A model generated the notes under the pieces. That model was given only the letters and a program-made list of their open reading frames with translations. It had not been told where the DNA came from and made no database searches. 16,113 nucleotides of DNA, from positions 1 to 16,113 of the forward strand of contig CAIKRN010000122.1 in NCBI GenBank assembly GCA_903829855.1. The letters are read 5' to 3'. The DNA comes from an uncultured Opitutia bacterium. GTDB lineage: Bacteria; Verrucomicrobiota; Verrucomicrobiia; Opitutales; UBA953. The translations under genes were made by a program, and so were the position numbers. Positions 7,409 through 13,952 of the stretch are shown in pieces (the first letter of the stretch is position 1; every line of letters starts with the position of its first letter).

Positions 7409-9100
7409 ATGAAAGTCCCGTCCTTGATCCTGTGGCTAACTGCAGGGATCTTCGCCCACGCCGAGACTCAGCCGTATGAGTTCTGGAAGTCGCGCGAGGT
7501 GGCCTTTAATGAGCTCATCTTTTCACGCACACCCGGGACCCACCTCCCCTTGGCCGCGAGCCTCGAGCCCAACGCTTTCAAGCTACCATCCTATGCGGGG
7601 GGCGTACCCAGCGGAGAAGGCATCTGCGTCCTGGGCTTCCTCCTGTCGGCGGACCTCAGCGGCGACGCCCGCGTTAAATCGCTTTTGAATTCCGCCCTCC
7701 GCTGGAGCTCACCTGAAGGCATCCCCAGCAACGGTATCGGCGGCAAAGCGACCACCAGTTATTGGTATGAACTGCTTCCCGCCGTCCTACTCACCCAGCT
7801 CGCCATGCGGCATCCAGAGTCGACCGAGATGGACGCCAACCTCACCCGCATGGCCGACCGCTATGCGGAAATCATCCGCGAACTCGGAGGCCCTCGGGCG
7901 GAATTCAATCAAACGAGCTACATCACCCACGGGCCGAAAAAGGGCCCGGTGATCAACGGACGATGGACCGAGCCCGATGCCGCCGCCGCTATGGCCTACG
8001 TGTGCTACGCTGCCTGGCTTCGGCATCAGCAGCCTGCGCACCTAGAGGCGGCCCGCTGGGCCATGGATGCGCTTGAGCGGCGCACCCTTACCGACGGAAA
8101 TCCGCTCTACGAGTTTAGCCTATACTGCGCCCCCGCCCTCGCCGCCCGCATGAACCGTGAACAAGGCACGCACTATGATGTTCGTAAATTACTGGACTGG
8201 TGCCTGAGCAAGAACGACGAATCGAATAGCACCCGACGCTGGTGGGGCCGCATCGACCATGACTTCAATGGCCTCGCGGCCACAGGACTCTGCGGCTCGA
8301 CGCGAGACGGCGACGCCTACGCTTTCGCGATGAACACTTTTATCGCAGCCTCGATGATCGCGCCGCTGGCCGCCGAAGACCCAAGCTTCGCACCGGAAAT
8401 CGGCCGCTGGCTCAGCCAAGTCACCCGCAGCGCCCGTAACTTCTTCCCCGATGAAGTATCTGCCACCCAACAATCGGGCCCAGAGCATCGCGGCACACGC
8501 TTGGCGGCCATTCCCTACGAAGGCCTGCGTGAAAAAAAGCGCCTGAACACCGCTGTCAGCGAAATCTCCGCCGGCCACTGGCGCGCCGAACTGCCCTCCG
8601 GGGCCGGCGACTTCCAATGGCGGGCGGAAATCAAACCTGCGGAGGGCCAAAGCCTTCGCGTGCGTGTATTGAACAGCGGTGACCAGCAAATCTATCTGGG
8701 GAACTATCGCCTCAAAGCCGGACAGACCACCCTGGGCGGGCTGCTTCGTGCCACCCAGACTCCGCTCCGACTTGAATTCACGATGGAAGCTAAACCTGTC
8801 AGCCTGACTAAGCTCCGCGTTGAAAATCACCCCGGCACCGGCCCTTGGCTCACGGGTGATCCAGTTTTCTATAGCTGGGGTCCGACGACAGATTTGGCAA
8901 TTTACGGCGGTGCCTACATTGGCAGCTTCACCTCCCTACTGACACCCTCCCATAACCCGGCCGTCCAAATCTTTAATCTAGCGGCCACCGACCATCTTGG
9001 ACACGGCCAGCGCCCGCATCTTCTTTTCGTGAATACCGGTGAAAGTGAAATCACCCACGAAGGCCTGAAAATCCCGGCTCACGCGACACTCCTCCGCTGA
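7409..9100 (+). CDS. secreted helical-toroid-like protein of unknown function
   Basis: I do not recognise a named family. The 563-residue product has a clear signal peptide (cleavage after AHA at about residue 18). Residues about 20-360 are rich in amphipathic helices with conserved-looking Trp, Tyr, His and Asp, including SYWYELLP, an INGRWTEPDAAAAMAYVCYAAW-like stretch around 190-210 and WWGRIDHDFNG near 275-285. This pattern recalls the alpha/alpha toroid of polysaccharide lyases and glycoside hydrolases. From about 390 onward it becomes beta-rich, like a C-terminal sandwich domain. A secreted sugar-acting enzyme is plausible but unproven, since no catalytic signature can be named. It starts 3 bases after the methyltransferase stop, so it belongs to the same transcript. 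No Shine-Dalgarno is visible. Confidence 0.8.
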   Translation: MKVPSLILWLTAGIFAHAETQPYEFWKSREVAFNELIFSRTPGTHLPLAASLEPNAFKLPSYAGGVPSGEGICVLGFLLSADLSGDARVKSLLNSALRWSSPEGIPSNGIGGKATTSYWYELLPAVLLTQLAMRHPESTEMDANLTRMADRYAEIIRELGGPRAEFNQTSYITHGPKKGPVINGRWTEPDAAAAMAYVCYAAWLRHQQPAHLEAARWAMDALERRTLTDGNPLYEFSLYCAPALAARMNREQGTHYDVRKLLDWCLSKNDESNSTRRWWGRIDHDFNGLAATGLCGSTRDGDAYAFAMNTFIAASMIAPLAAEDPSFAPEIGRWLSQVTRSARNFFPDEVSATQQSGPEHRGTRLAAIPYEGLREKKRLNTAVSEISAGHWRAELPSGAGDFQWRAEIKPAEGQSLRVRVLNSGDQQIYLGNYRLKAGQTTLGGLLRATQTPLRLEFTMEAKPVSLTKLRVENHPGTGPWLTGDPVFYSWGPTTDLAIYGGAYIGSFTSLLTPSHNPAVQIFNLAATDHLGHGQRPHLLFVNTGESEITHEGLKIPAHATLLR

Positions 9101-9140
9101 TTCCACTCGCCTCCCCTCCGCACGCCTCTCTTTTAAATCC

Positions 9141-9578
9141 ATGCGCACCCTCCTCATCGCCCTGCTCGCCGCCCTCACCTGCTCAGCTGCGGACCATCCA
9201 GAACTCGCCCGCATCAGCGCCGCCGATGATGCCCGCGTCGCCGCCATGAAAGCCCGCGATGGAGCCAAACTCGCCACCTTTCTCTCCGATGACCTCCACT
9301 ACGCCCACTCCAATGCGCTCGTGGACACCAAGGCCTCGTTCGTCGATCTGATTGTCAGCGGTAAGGCCAAGTACCTGCGCCTCGACTACGTGAAGCGCGA
9401 CTTCACCTTCCCCGCTCCAGGCATTGCCCTGATGACCGGCTTCTTCGACGTGAAAGCCATCATTAACGAGGCCACCACCGAAACGAAGATCTGCTACCTG
9501 GGCGCCTGGCGCCTCGAAAAGGGCGAGTGGAAATTGCTCGCCTGGCAGACCTGCAAGGTGCCGCCAGCCGCCAAGTAA
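9141..9578 (+). CDS. secreted NTF2-like (SnoaL/DUF4440-type) protein
   Basis: This 145-residue protein has a signal peptide (cleavage near residue 16). The mature part is a single cone-shaped NTF2-like domain by pattern: helix ARVAAMKARDGAKLATFLSD, then the HYAHSNALVDTKASFV turn-helix, and paired beta strands ending in the typical GEWKLLAWQTCKVPP. Such domains bind small ligands or serve as enzymes, and function cannot be predicted from fold alone. The 40-base gap from the previous gene has no hairpin terminator and is pyrimidine-rich just before the ATG, so read-through from the 3691 unit is likely, though a separate promoter cannot be excluded. There is no Shine-Dalgarno. The domain family is fairly sure; the role is not. 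Confidence 0.82.
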   Translation: MRTLLIALLAALTCSAADHPELARISAADDARVAAMKARDGAKLATFLSDDLHYAHSNALVDTKASFVDLIVSGKAKYLRLDYVKRDFTFPAPGIALMTGFFDVKAIINEATTETKICYLGAWRLEKGEWKLLAWQTCKVPPAAK

Positions 9579-9612
9579 GGCCGATTATCCGGCCGTCTCC
9601 GGCCCGGGTATC

Positions 9613-9640
9613 AGGACATAGTGTCCTAGATATCTAATAA
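9613..9640. promoter_or_regulatory. two abutting inverted repeats, possible operator upstream of the hydrolase pair
   Basis: AGGACA-TAG-TGTCCT (9613-9627) is a perfect inverted repeat with 6-bp arms. It shares its last T with the 10-bp palindrome TAGATATCTA (9627-9636), and TAATAA follows at 9635-9640. The stretch is AT-richer than its surroundings. AGGACA and TAATAA are 16 bases apart and could serve as a poor promoter, with the palindromes between them. The symmetry is seen directly; binding by a regulator is inference. Confidence 0.4.
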
Positions 9641-9702
9641 CAATGTGACTGGATTGGCACTTCCCCCTTCCCTCTCCCCGTAATCATCCCATCCTGCCTC
9701 TT

Positions 9703-10704
9703 ATGCGCACACCCCTGCTCACCTCCCTTCTCGCCCTTTCGGTCGGCGTCGCCCCGCTGTTCGCCGCCGACACCCCGACCGTCGCTAAACCTGAGGCCGC
9801 GAAAGCTGCTCCGGTGGCAAAAAAGGCGACCTACATCGTCGCACCCACCGAGGCCGATGTCGCCTACGGCGTTCACCCCAAACAAGTGATGCATTTCTGG
9901 AAGGCCGAATCGAATAAGCCGACCCCACTTATTTTCTATATCCACGGTGGAGGCTGGAACGCAGGTGACCGCACTGGGGCCAACGGCATGCTCACCGCCG
10001 CCCTCAAGGCCGGCGTCTCGGTAGTCTCCATCGAATACCGCTTCATCAAGGAAGCCACCGCGGACGGCGTTGTGCCGCCCGTCAAAGGCCCGATGCTCGA
10101 TTGTGCCCGCGCCCTGCAATTCGTGCGCAACAAAGCCAAGGAATGGAATATCGATAAGGCCCGCATCGGCGCCACCGGCGGTTCCGCCGGGGCCTGCACG
10201 AGCCTTTGGCTCGCCTTCCACGATGACCTTGCAGATCCCAAGAGCGCCGACCCGATCGCCCGCGAATCTACCCGCCTCCTCTGTGCCGCCGTCGACGCAC
10301 CCCAAACCTCGCTCGACCCCCAGCAGATGCGCGACTGGACGCCGAACAGCAGCTACGGTGCCCACGCCTTCGGCATCGTCGGTGATGGCAAAAAGAAAAT
10401 CTCCTCCTTCCAGGCCTTCGTGGATGCCCGTGAAAAAATCATGCCCTGGATTAAGGAATATTCTCCTTACGAACTGGTGAGCTCGGACGACCCACCCGTC
10501 GGCCTTTTCTTCAATACGAAGCCTAATCTTGGCCAGGTTGAAAAAGATGCGACCCATACGGCCAACTTCGGCGTTAAGCTCAAGGAACACTGCGACGAGC
10601 TGAAGGTCCCCTGCGAACTCGTCTACCCTGGCGCACCCGACGTCCAGCACCGCTCCTCACTGGCCTTCCTCCTAGCCAAACTCGTCGGCGAGTCGAAGAA
10701 ATGA
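9703..10704 (+). CDS. secreted alpha/beta hydrolase (HGGG-type esterase/lipase)
   Basis: This 333-residue exported hydrolase has a signal peptide ending near residue 23 (after LFA). A low-complexity Ala/Lys/Pro linker follows. The oxyanion-hole motif HGGGW is at 81-85 and the nucleophile elbow GGSAG at 159-163, making Ser161 the nucleophile. The DDPP stretch near residue 265 resembles the segment before the acid strand in BD-FAE and hormone-sensitive-lipase-like esterases, and His316 (VQHRS) is the likely catalytic His. The family cleaves esters on small or carbohydrate-linked acyl groups, with the substrate unknown here. Its stop overlaps the next start as ATGA, indicating translational coupling. 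The leader is pyrimidine-rich without a Shine-Dalgarno. The upstream palindromes suggest this is the first gene of its own unit. Confidence 0.87.
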   Translation: MRTPLLTSLLALSVGVAPLFAADTPTVAKPEAAKAAPVAKKATYIVAPTEADVAYGVHPKQVMHFWKAESNKPTPLIFYIHGGGWNAGDRTGANGMLTAALKAGVSVVSIEYRFIKEATADGVVPPVKGPMLDCARALQFVRNKAKEWNIDKARIGATGGSAGACTSLWLAFHDDLADPKSADPIARESTRLLCAAVDAPQTSLDPQQMRDWTPNSSYGAHAFGIVGDGKKKISSFQAFVDAREKIMPWIKEYSPYELVSSDDPPVGLFFNTKPNLGQVEKDATHTANFGVKLKEHCDELKVPCELVYPGAPDVQHRSSLAFLLAKLVGESKK

Positions 10705-11777
10705 GCGGCGCCGTCATTCTCGGTACTCTCAGCGTAGCCACCTTGGCCGCTATCGGACCCACCGAGGACCTCGCGCATCCCGCGGCGGATCGAAACGCTG
10801 AAATGAAAGCCGCCGCCATCAAGGCTTCGGTGGACGTGAAGAGCACCCGGGATGGCTCGATGCAGAAAGTGGTTTACTATCAGCCGGAATCCGCGGCCAA
10901 GAATCTCCCCGGAGAGGCCGTGCCCCTCCTCGTCTTCCTCCACACTTGGAGCGGCAGCATCGAACAAGGCCCCCTCCTCATCGGCTTAGCCAAGCAGCGC
11001 GGCTGGGTCATGATCGCGCCCGCCTTCCGTGGCATCAATAATCACCCCGAGGCCTGCGCTTCCGATCTGGCTTCGCAGGATATTATCGACGCCGTCGATT
11101 ATGCCCAAACCCACGCTCGCATCGATGCCTCGCGCATCTACCTCGTCGGCGGCTCGGGTGGCGGACACATGTCCCTCGTCATGGCCGAACGTGCACCGCA
11201 ACTCTGGGCCGGCGTCAGTGCTTGGGTACCGATCTCGAATCTCACCGCTTGGCACGCCGAGAGTACGGCGCGTAAAAATAACTACGCCAAGATGATCGAG
11301 CAGTGTTGCGGCGGAAAGCCCGGCCCGGCCACGGCAGCGGAATACCGCCATCGCTCGCCCCTCTTCCATCTCGCCGCTGCTAAAAGCCTACCGCTCGATA
11401 TTAATACCGGCATCCACGATGGCCACACGGGTTCCGTGCCCGTCAGCCAATCGCTGCATGCTTTCAACGTCCTGGCCGCGGCCAACGGCCAACCTCAGCA
11501 GCAACTCACCGAAGCCGATATCGACTTCATCACGCGGGAGCAGAAAATCCCCGACTCCTTGGCGGCCGAAAGACAGACCGACCCAGAACGCCATAAGGCC
11601 GTGCTCTTCCGCCGCATCGCCGGTGCCGCTCGCATCACCATCTTTGAAGGAGGACATGACTCCGAACCGGTCGCCGCGCTCAACTGGCTCGCCCGTCAAC
11701 GCAAAGGACAAGCCGCCGATTTCACGCTGGGTGAGCCGCCGAAAGACGCCCCCAGTTCCCTACGCTTGGCCAAATAA
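10701..11777 (+). CDS. alpha/beta hydrolase, prolyl-oligopeptidase (S9)-like
   Basis: This 358-residue serine hydrolase differs from its neighbour. The fold is read from LLVFLHTWSGS (oxyanion region), the nucleophile elbow GGSGGG at 150-155 with Ser152, an acidic candidate Asp240 in GIHDGH, and His319 in EGGHDSEP. Family relatives are S9-like peptidases and acetyl-xylan or cinnamoyl esterases; an esterase role is as likely as a peptidase one. It starts inside the previous stop (ATGA), so the pair is translationally coupled and may act on the same polymer. The N-terminus is odd: the first 20 residues are hydrophobic but contain no basic residue, so it is a poor signal peptide. Either export is atypical or the protein stays inside. 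No alternative start is obvious. Confidence 0.83.
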   Translation: MSGAVILGTLSVATLAAIGPTEDLAHPAADRNAEMKAAAIKASVDVKSTRDGSMQKVVYYQPESAAKNLPGEAVPLLVFLHTWSGSIEQGPLLIGLAKQRGWVMIAPAFRGINNHPEACASDLASQDIIDAVDYAQTHARIDASRIYLVGGSGGGHMSLVMAERAPQLWAGVSAWVPISNLTAWHAESTARKNNYAKMIEQCCGGKPGPATAAEYRHRSPLFHLAAAKSLPLDINTGIHDGHTGSVPVSQSLHAFNVLAAANGQPQQQLTEADIDFITREQKIPDSLAAERQTDPERHKAVLFRRIAGAARITIFEGGHDSEPVAALNWLARQRKGQAADFTLGEPPKDAPSSLRLAK

Positions 11778-11823
11778 TTCAGCGCGGCGGAGCCGGCTGA
11801 CGCAATCCCACTAAGCTCCGTCG

Positions 11824-11857
11824 TTATCAGCCGCCAATGACGGCAGGGCTGAGATAA
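11824..11857 (+). other. imperfect hairpin in the gap before the SGNH hydrolase
   Basis: In the 131-base gap, TTATCAGCC (11824-11832) can pair with GGCTGAGATAA (11847-11857) with a two-base bulge. An alternative inner stem GCCG / CGGC (11830-11833, 11841-11844) encloses CCAATGA. There is no T-run after it, so it is a weak terminator candidate. It could equally be part of a 5' leader or chance. Confidence 0.25.
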
Positions 11858-11908
11858 GCGTGGGGGCAACGCGTCTGTCGCATTGATTATGCTGAACGTG
11901 CGAGGAGA

Positions 11909-13723
11909 ATGGCCGTCCGGCTTCGCGTCGGAATCTTTATGCGCCCCCTCCTCGCCTCCCTGCTGGTCGTAGTCATCGCGACCTCAGTCCCTCATGCCAT
12001 CCGAGCGCAAGCCCCTGCGCCCACCAAAGCTGCACCTAAGCTGACCTGGCCCACCATCGTTGACCGGGCTCGCCTGCTCACCGCCGCCGGACGCGAAGAG
12101 GTCACGATCGGCGGCAAGATCAGCGGCTCCAATGTCTCCGCCTCCGAAGGGTTCGTGACGCTGGCTGAAATCAAGACGAAGCCCGCTAAAGGTGAGTGGC
12201 TAGAAATTAAGTTTACGAACACCCAACCGTATCGCTGGGTCCGGTACGAAGCCCCAGCTGGCTCGCATGCCAATATCGCCGAGCTCGAATTCTACGCCGG
12301 TGAAAATAAAATCCGCGGCCAAGGCTTCGGCTCAGGCGGACGCTGGAAGGCCGCCCTCGACGGCAAACCAGAAACGAGTTTCAACGCCGAACTCGCCGAC
12401 GGACAAGCCGTCGGCCTCGACCTCGGCAACTTGGCTTCCACTTGGCAGCCAGACTTCAATCCCGGCGGCGGTAATTTCGAGAAGCCCATCGAAGTTAAAC
12501 TTTCGAGCCGCACCCCGGGGGCGACGATTCGCTACACTTTAGATGGCACGGCTCCGGGGCCGAACAGCGGCGTTGCCTACACGGGTCCACTCACCCTCGA
12601 GAAGAACGCTACCCTGGTAGCCGTAGCCTTTAAAGACGGCCTCGCCGCAAGCCCGCCCAGCACCACCACCCTCTGGGTCGGTAAGCCCAGCCAGGCGCCC
12701 TCCCACTCCTTCCACGTCGGCAACAGCCTGACGGGTAATGCCAGCCGCTACGCCAGTTTCATCCGCACCGCTGGCGGCGAAGACAGGTTCCCCGCTTACC
12801 TCATCGGCGGGTCTCTCACCGTGAAGCTGTGGAATGAATCCCAAGGCCCCGACAAGAAACGCTGGGACGAAACCTACGCCAAGGCCGAGCACCCGCTCGA
12901 CACCTTCACCATGCAGCCGCGCGATTTCAACGTCGACCAGGAAACAGATCACGCTACGCGCTTCATCAAACTCATCCGCGAGAAATCCCCAGACGTCCAA
13001 CCATGGCTCTACGCTGAATGGGTTGAAATGAACCGTGGCCGCCCGACCGACAAGGGTCTCGTCCCGACCTTCCAGATGAAGAAAACTTTCCCGGCACTCA
13101 CCTGGCAGGAATCCATGGCTGCCATGTTGCTCTACAATGAAGAAGTCCAGCACCGCATCCTCGCCGGCTACCACGAAGGTAAACCCGTGCGCATCATCCC
13201 CACCGCGCACGCGCTCGGTCTCGTCCGATCATTAATTGATGAAGGCAAGTTCCCTGACGTCGCTCCGGGTGAAGCGAATTTCTATAGCCTCTTCTTCGAA
13301 GACAGTGTGCATGTAAACCCAGCTGGCTGCTACCTCGTCGCCTGCACTTGGTATGCCGCCCTGCATCGCGAATCACCCGAAGGTAAGATGCTCCCCATCG
13401 GCACGAGCCTGAATACCGCCCAAGCCCGGGTCATCCAAAGCCTCGCCTGGGAAGTCGTCCGCAACTACCCGGACTGCGGACTCTACGAGGCCGGCACCCA
13501 GCCTTGCGCCCAGCCCGCCATCCGCCATGACGGCAAGCGGATCGCCCTAACCTCCGCTACCCCGGGTGCGTTCTTCCGGTACACGCTCGATGGCACCACC
13601 CCGACGCGCACCACGGGTTATATTTATAACGGGATTATTAGCGTCCAGCCGGGCATCCAGCTGAAAGCCGTCGCCTACCGTAGCGGCCTCGCCGACAGCG
13701 AAGTCACCGAGCTGGCCCGCTAA
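11909..13723 (+). CDS. secreted SGNH hydrolase flanked by chitobiase-type C-terminal domains
   Basis: This predicted 604-residue exported multidomain protein can start at ATG 11909 or ATG 11939 (MRPLLASLL). Both leave a good signal peptide ending near AIRAQ. GAGGAG at 11902-11907 is only one base from the first ATG, so it does not settle the choice. Residues about 60-180 look like a discoidin (F5/8-type) sugar-binding domain, including RWVRYEAP and NIAELEFY. Residues about 186-255 and 536-601 are two CHB_HEX_C-type modules, each with an RYTLDGT core. Between them lies an SGNH-hydrolase-like domain with GNSLT (Ser273) and DSVH (Asp465, His468) as the likely catalytic residues. Such proteins are expected to be secreted or surface carbohydrate esterases, though the substrate is unknown. 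It appears monocistronic, with a terminator after it. Confidence 0.83.
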   Translation: MAVRLRVGIFMRPLLASLLVVVIATSVPHAIRAQAPAPTKAAPKLTWPTIVDRARLLTAAGREEVTIGGKISGSNVSASEGFVTLAEIKTKPAKGEWLEIKFTNTQPYRWVRYEAPAGSHANIAELEFYAGENKIRGQGFGSGGRWKAALDGKPETSFNAELADGQAVGLDLGNLASTWQPDFNPGGGNFEKPIEVKLSSRTPGATIRYTLDGTAPGPNSGVAYTGPLTLEKNATLVAVAFKDGLAASPPSTTTLWVGKPSQAPSHSFHVGNSLTGNASRYASFIRTAGGEDRFPAYLIGGSLTVKLWNESQGPDKKRWDETYAKAEHPLDTFTMQPRDFNVDQETDHATRFIKLIREKSPDVQPWLYAEWVEMNRGRPTDKGLVPTFQMKKTFPALTWQESMAAMLLYNEEVQHRILAGYHEGKPVRIIPTAHALGLVRSLIDEGKFPDVAPGEANFYSLFFEDSVHVNPAGCYLVACTWYAALHRESPEGKMLPIGTSLNTAQARVIQSLAWEVVRNYPDCGLYEAGTQPCAQPAIRHDGKRIALTSATPGAFFRYTLDGTTPTRTTGYIYNGIISVQPGIQLKAVAYRSGLADSEVTELAR

Positions 13724-13735
13724 ACGAGGTGCCGC

Positions 13736-13754
13736 GGGCCCTTAGTGGGCCTTT
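13736..13754 (+). terminator. intrinsic terminator after the SGNH hydrolase gene
   Basis: The stem GGCCC (13737-13741) / GGGCC (13747-13751) encloses TTAGT and is followed by TTT, 13 bases past the stop. The stem is short but GC-only, and the T-tract is on the + strand side, so it fits the + strand gene rather than the convergent tRNA. Strength is moderate. Confidence 0.5.
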
Positions 13755-13769
13755 CGGCGACTTTTCCTC

Positions 13770-13846
<77 letters not shown>

Positions 13847-13862
13847 AGAGAGGAAAGAGTGG

Positions 13863-13891
13863 GTTAAGCCCCAGCGAGGCGGGGTTGTCAA
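13863..13891 (-). promoter_or_regulatory. promoter of tRNA-Pro
   Basis: On the minus strand a consensus -35 box TTGACA (13886-13891) is followed by a 17-base spacer and CTTAAC (13863-13868) as the -10. The tRNA 5' end is 17 bases past the -10 box, a normal distance. A TTGTC-AATCC-GACAA inverted repeat (13885-13899) overlaps the -35. The -35 is convincing; the -10 is a weak match. Confidence 0.5.
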
Positions 13892-13909
13892 TCCGACAAA
13901 GCCAGCCAC

Positions 13910-13938
13910 TTGGTTTCTGGACTTATCCCACGCTTAAC
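13910..13938 (+). promoter_or_regulatory. possible promoter of the sulfatase-redoxin unit
   Basis: TTGGTT (13910-13915) and CTTAAC (13933-13938) are separated by 17 bases. The -10 hexamer is the same one inferred for the divergent tRNA promoter. It ends 14 bases before the ATG at 13953, implying a very short leader. Neither box is strong alone; the repeated hexamer and spacing give it some weight. Confidence 0.35.
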
Positions 13939-13952
13939 CCTAGTAAATCAAT

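Noticed and set aside
9579..9594. GGCCG-ATTATC-CGGCC hairpin right after the NTF2-like gene
   Set aside because: The stem is only 5 bp and GTCTCC follows instead of a T-run. I do not call it a terminator, though it may weakly affect transcript ends.
9634..10650. 338-codon open frame on the minus strand
   Set aside because: It is antisense to the HGGG esterase, whose catalytic motifs and signal peptide are clear. The antisense product has no motif and no plausible start context.
12539..13210. 223-codon open frame on the minus strand
   Set aside because: It is antisense to the SGNH hydrolase, with no domain of its own.
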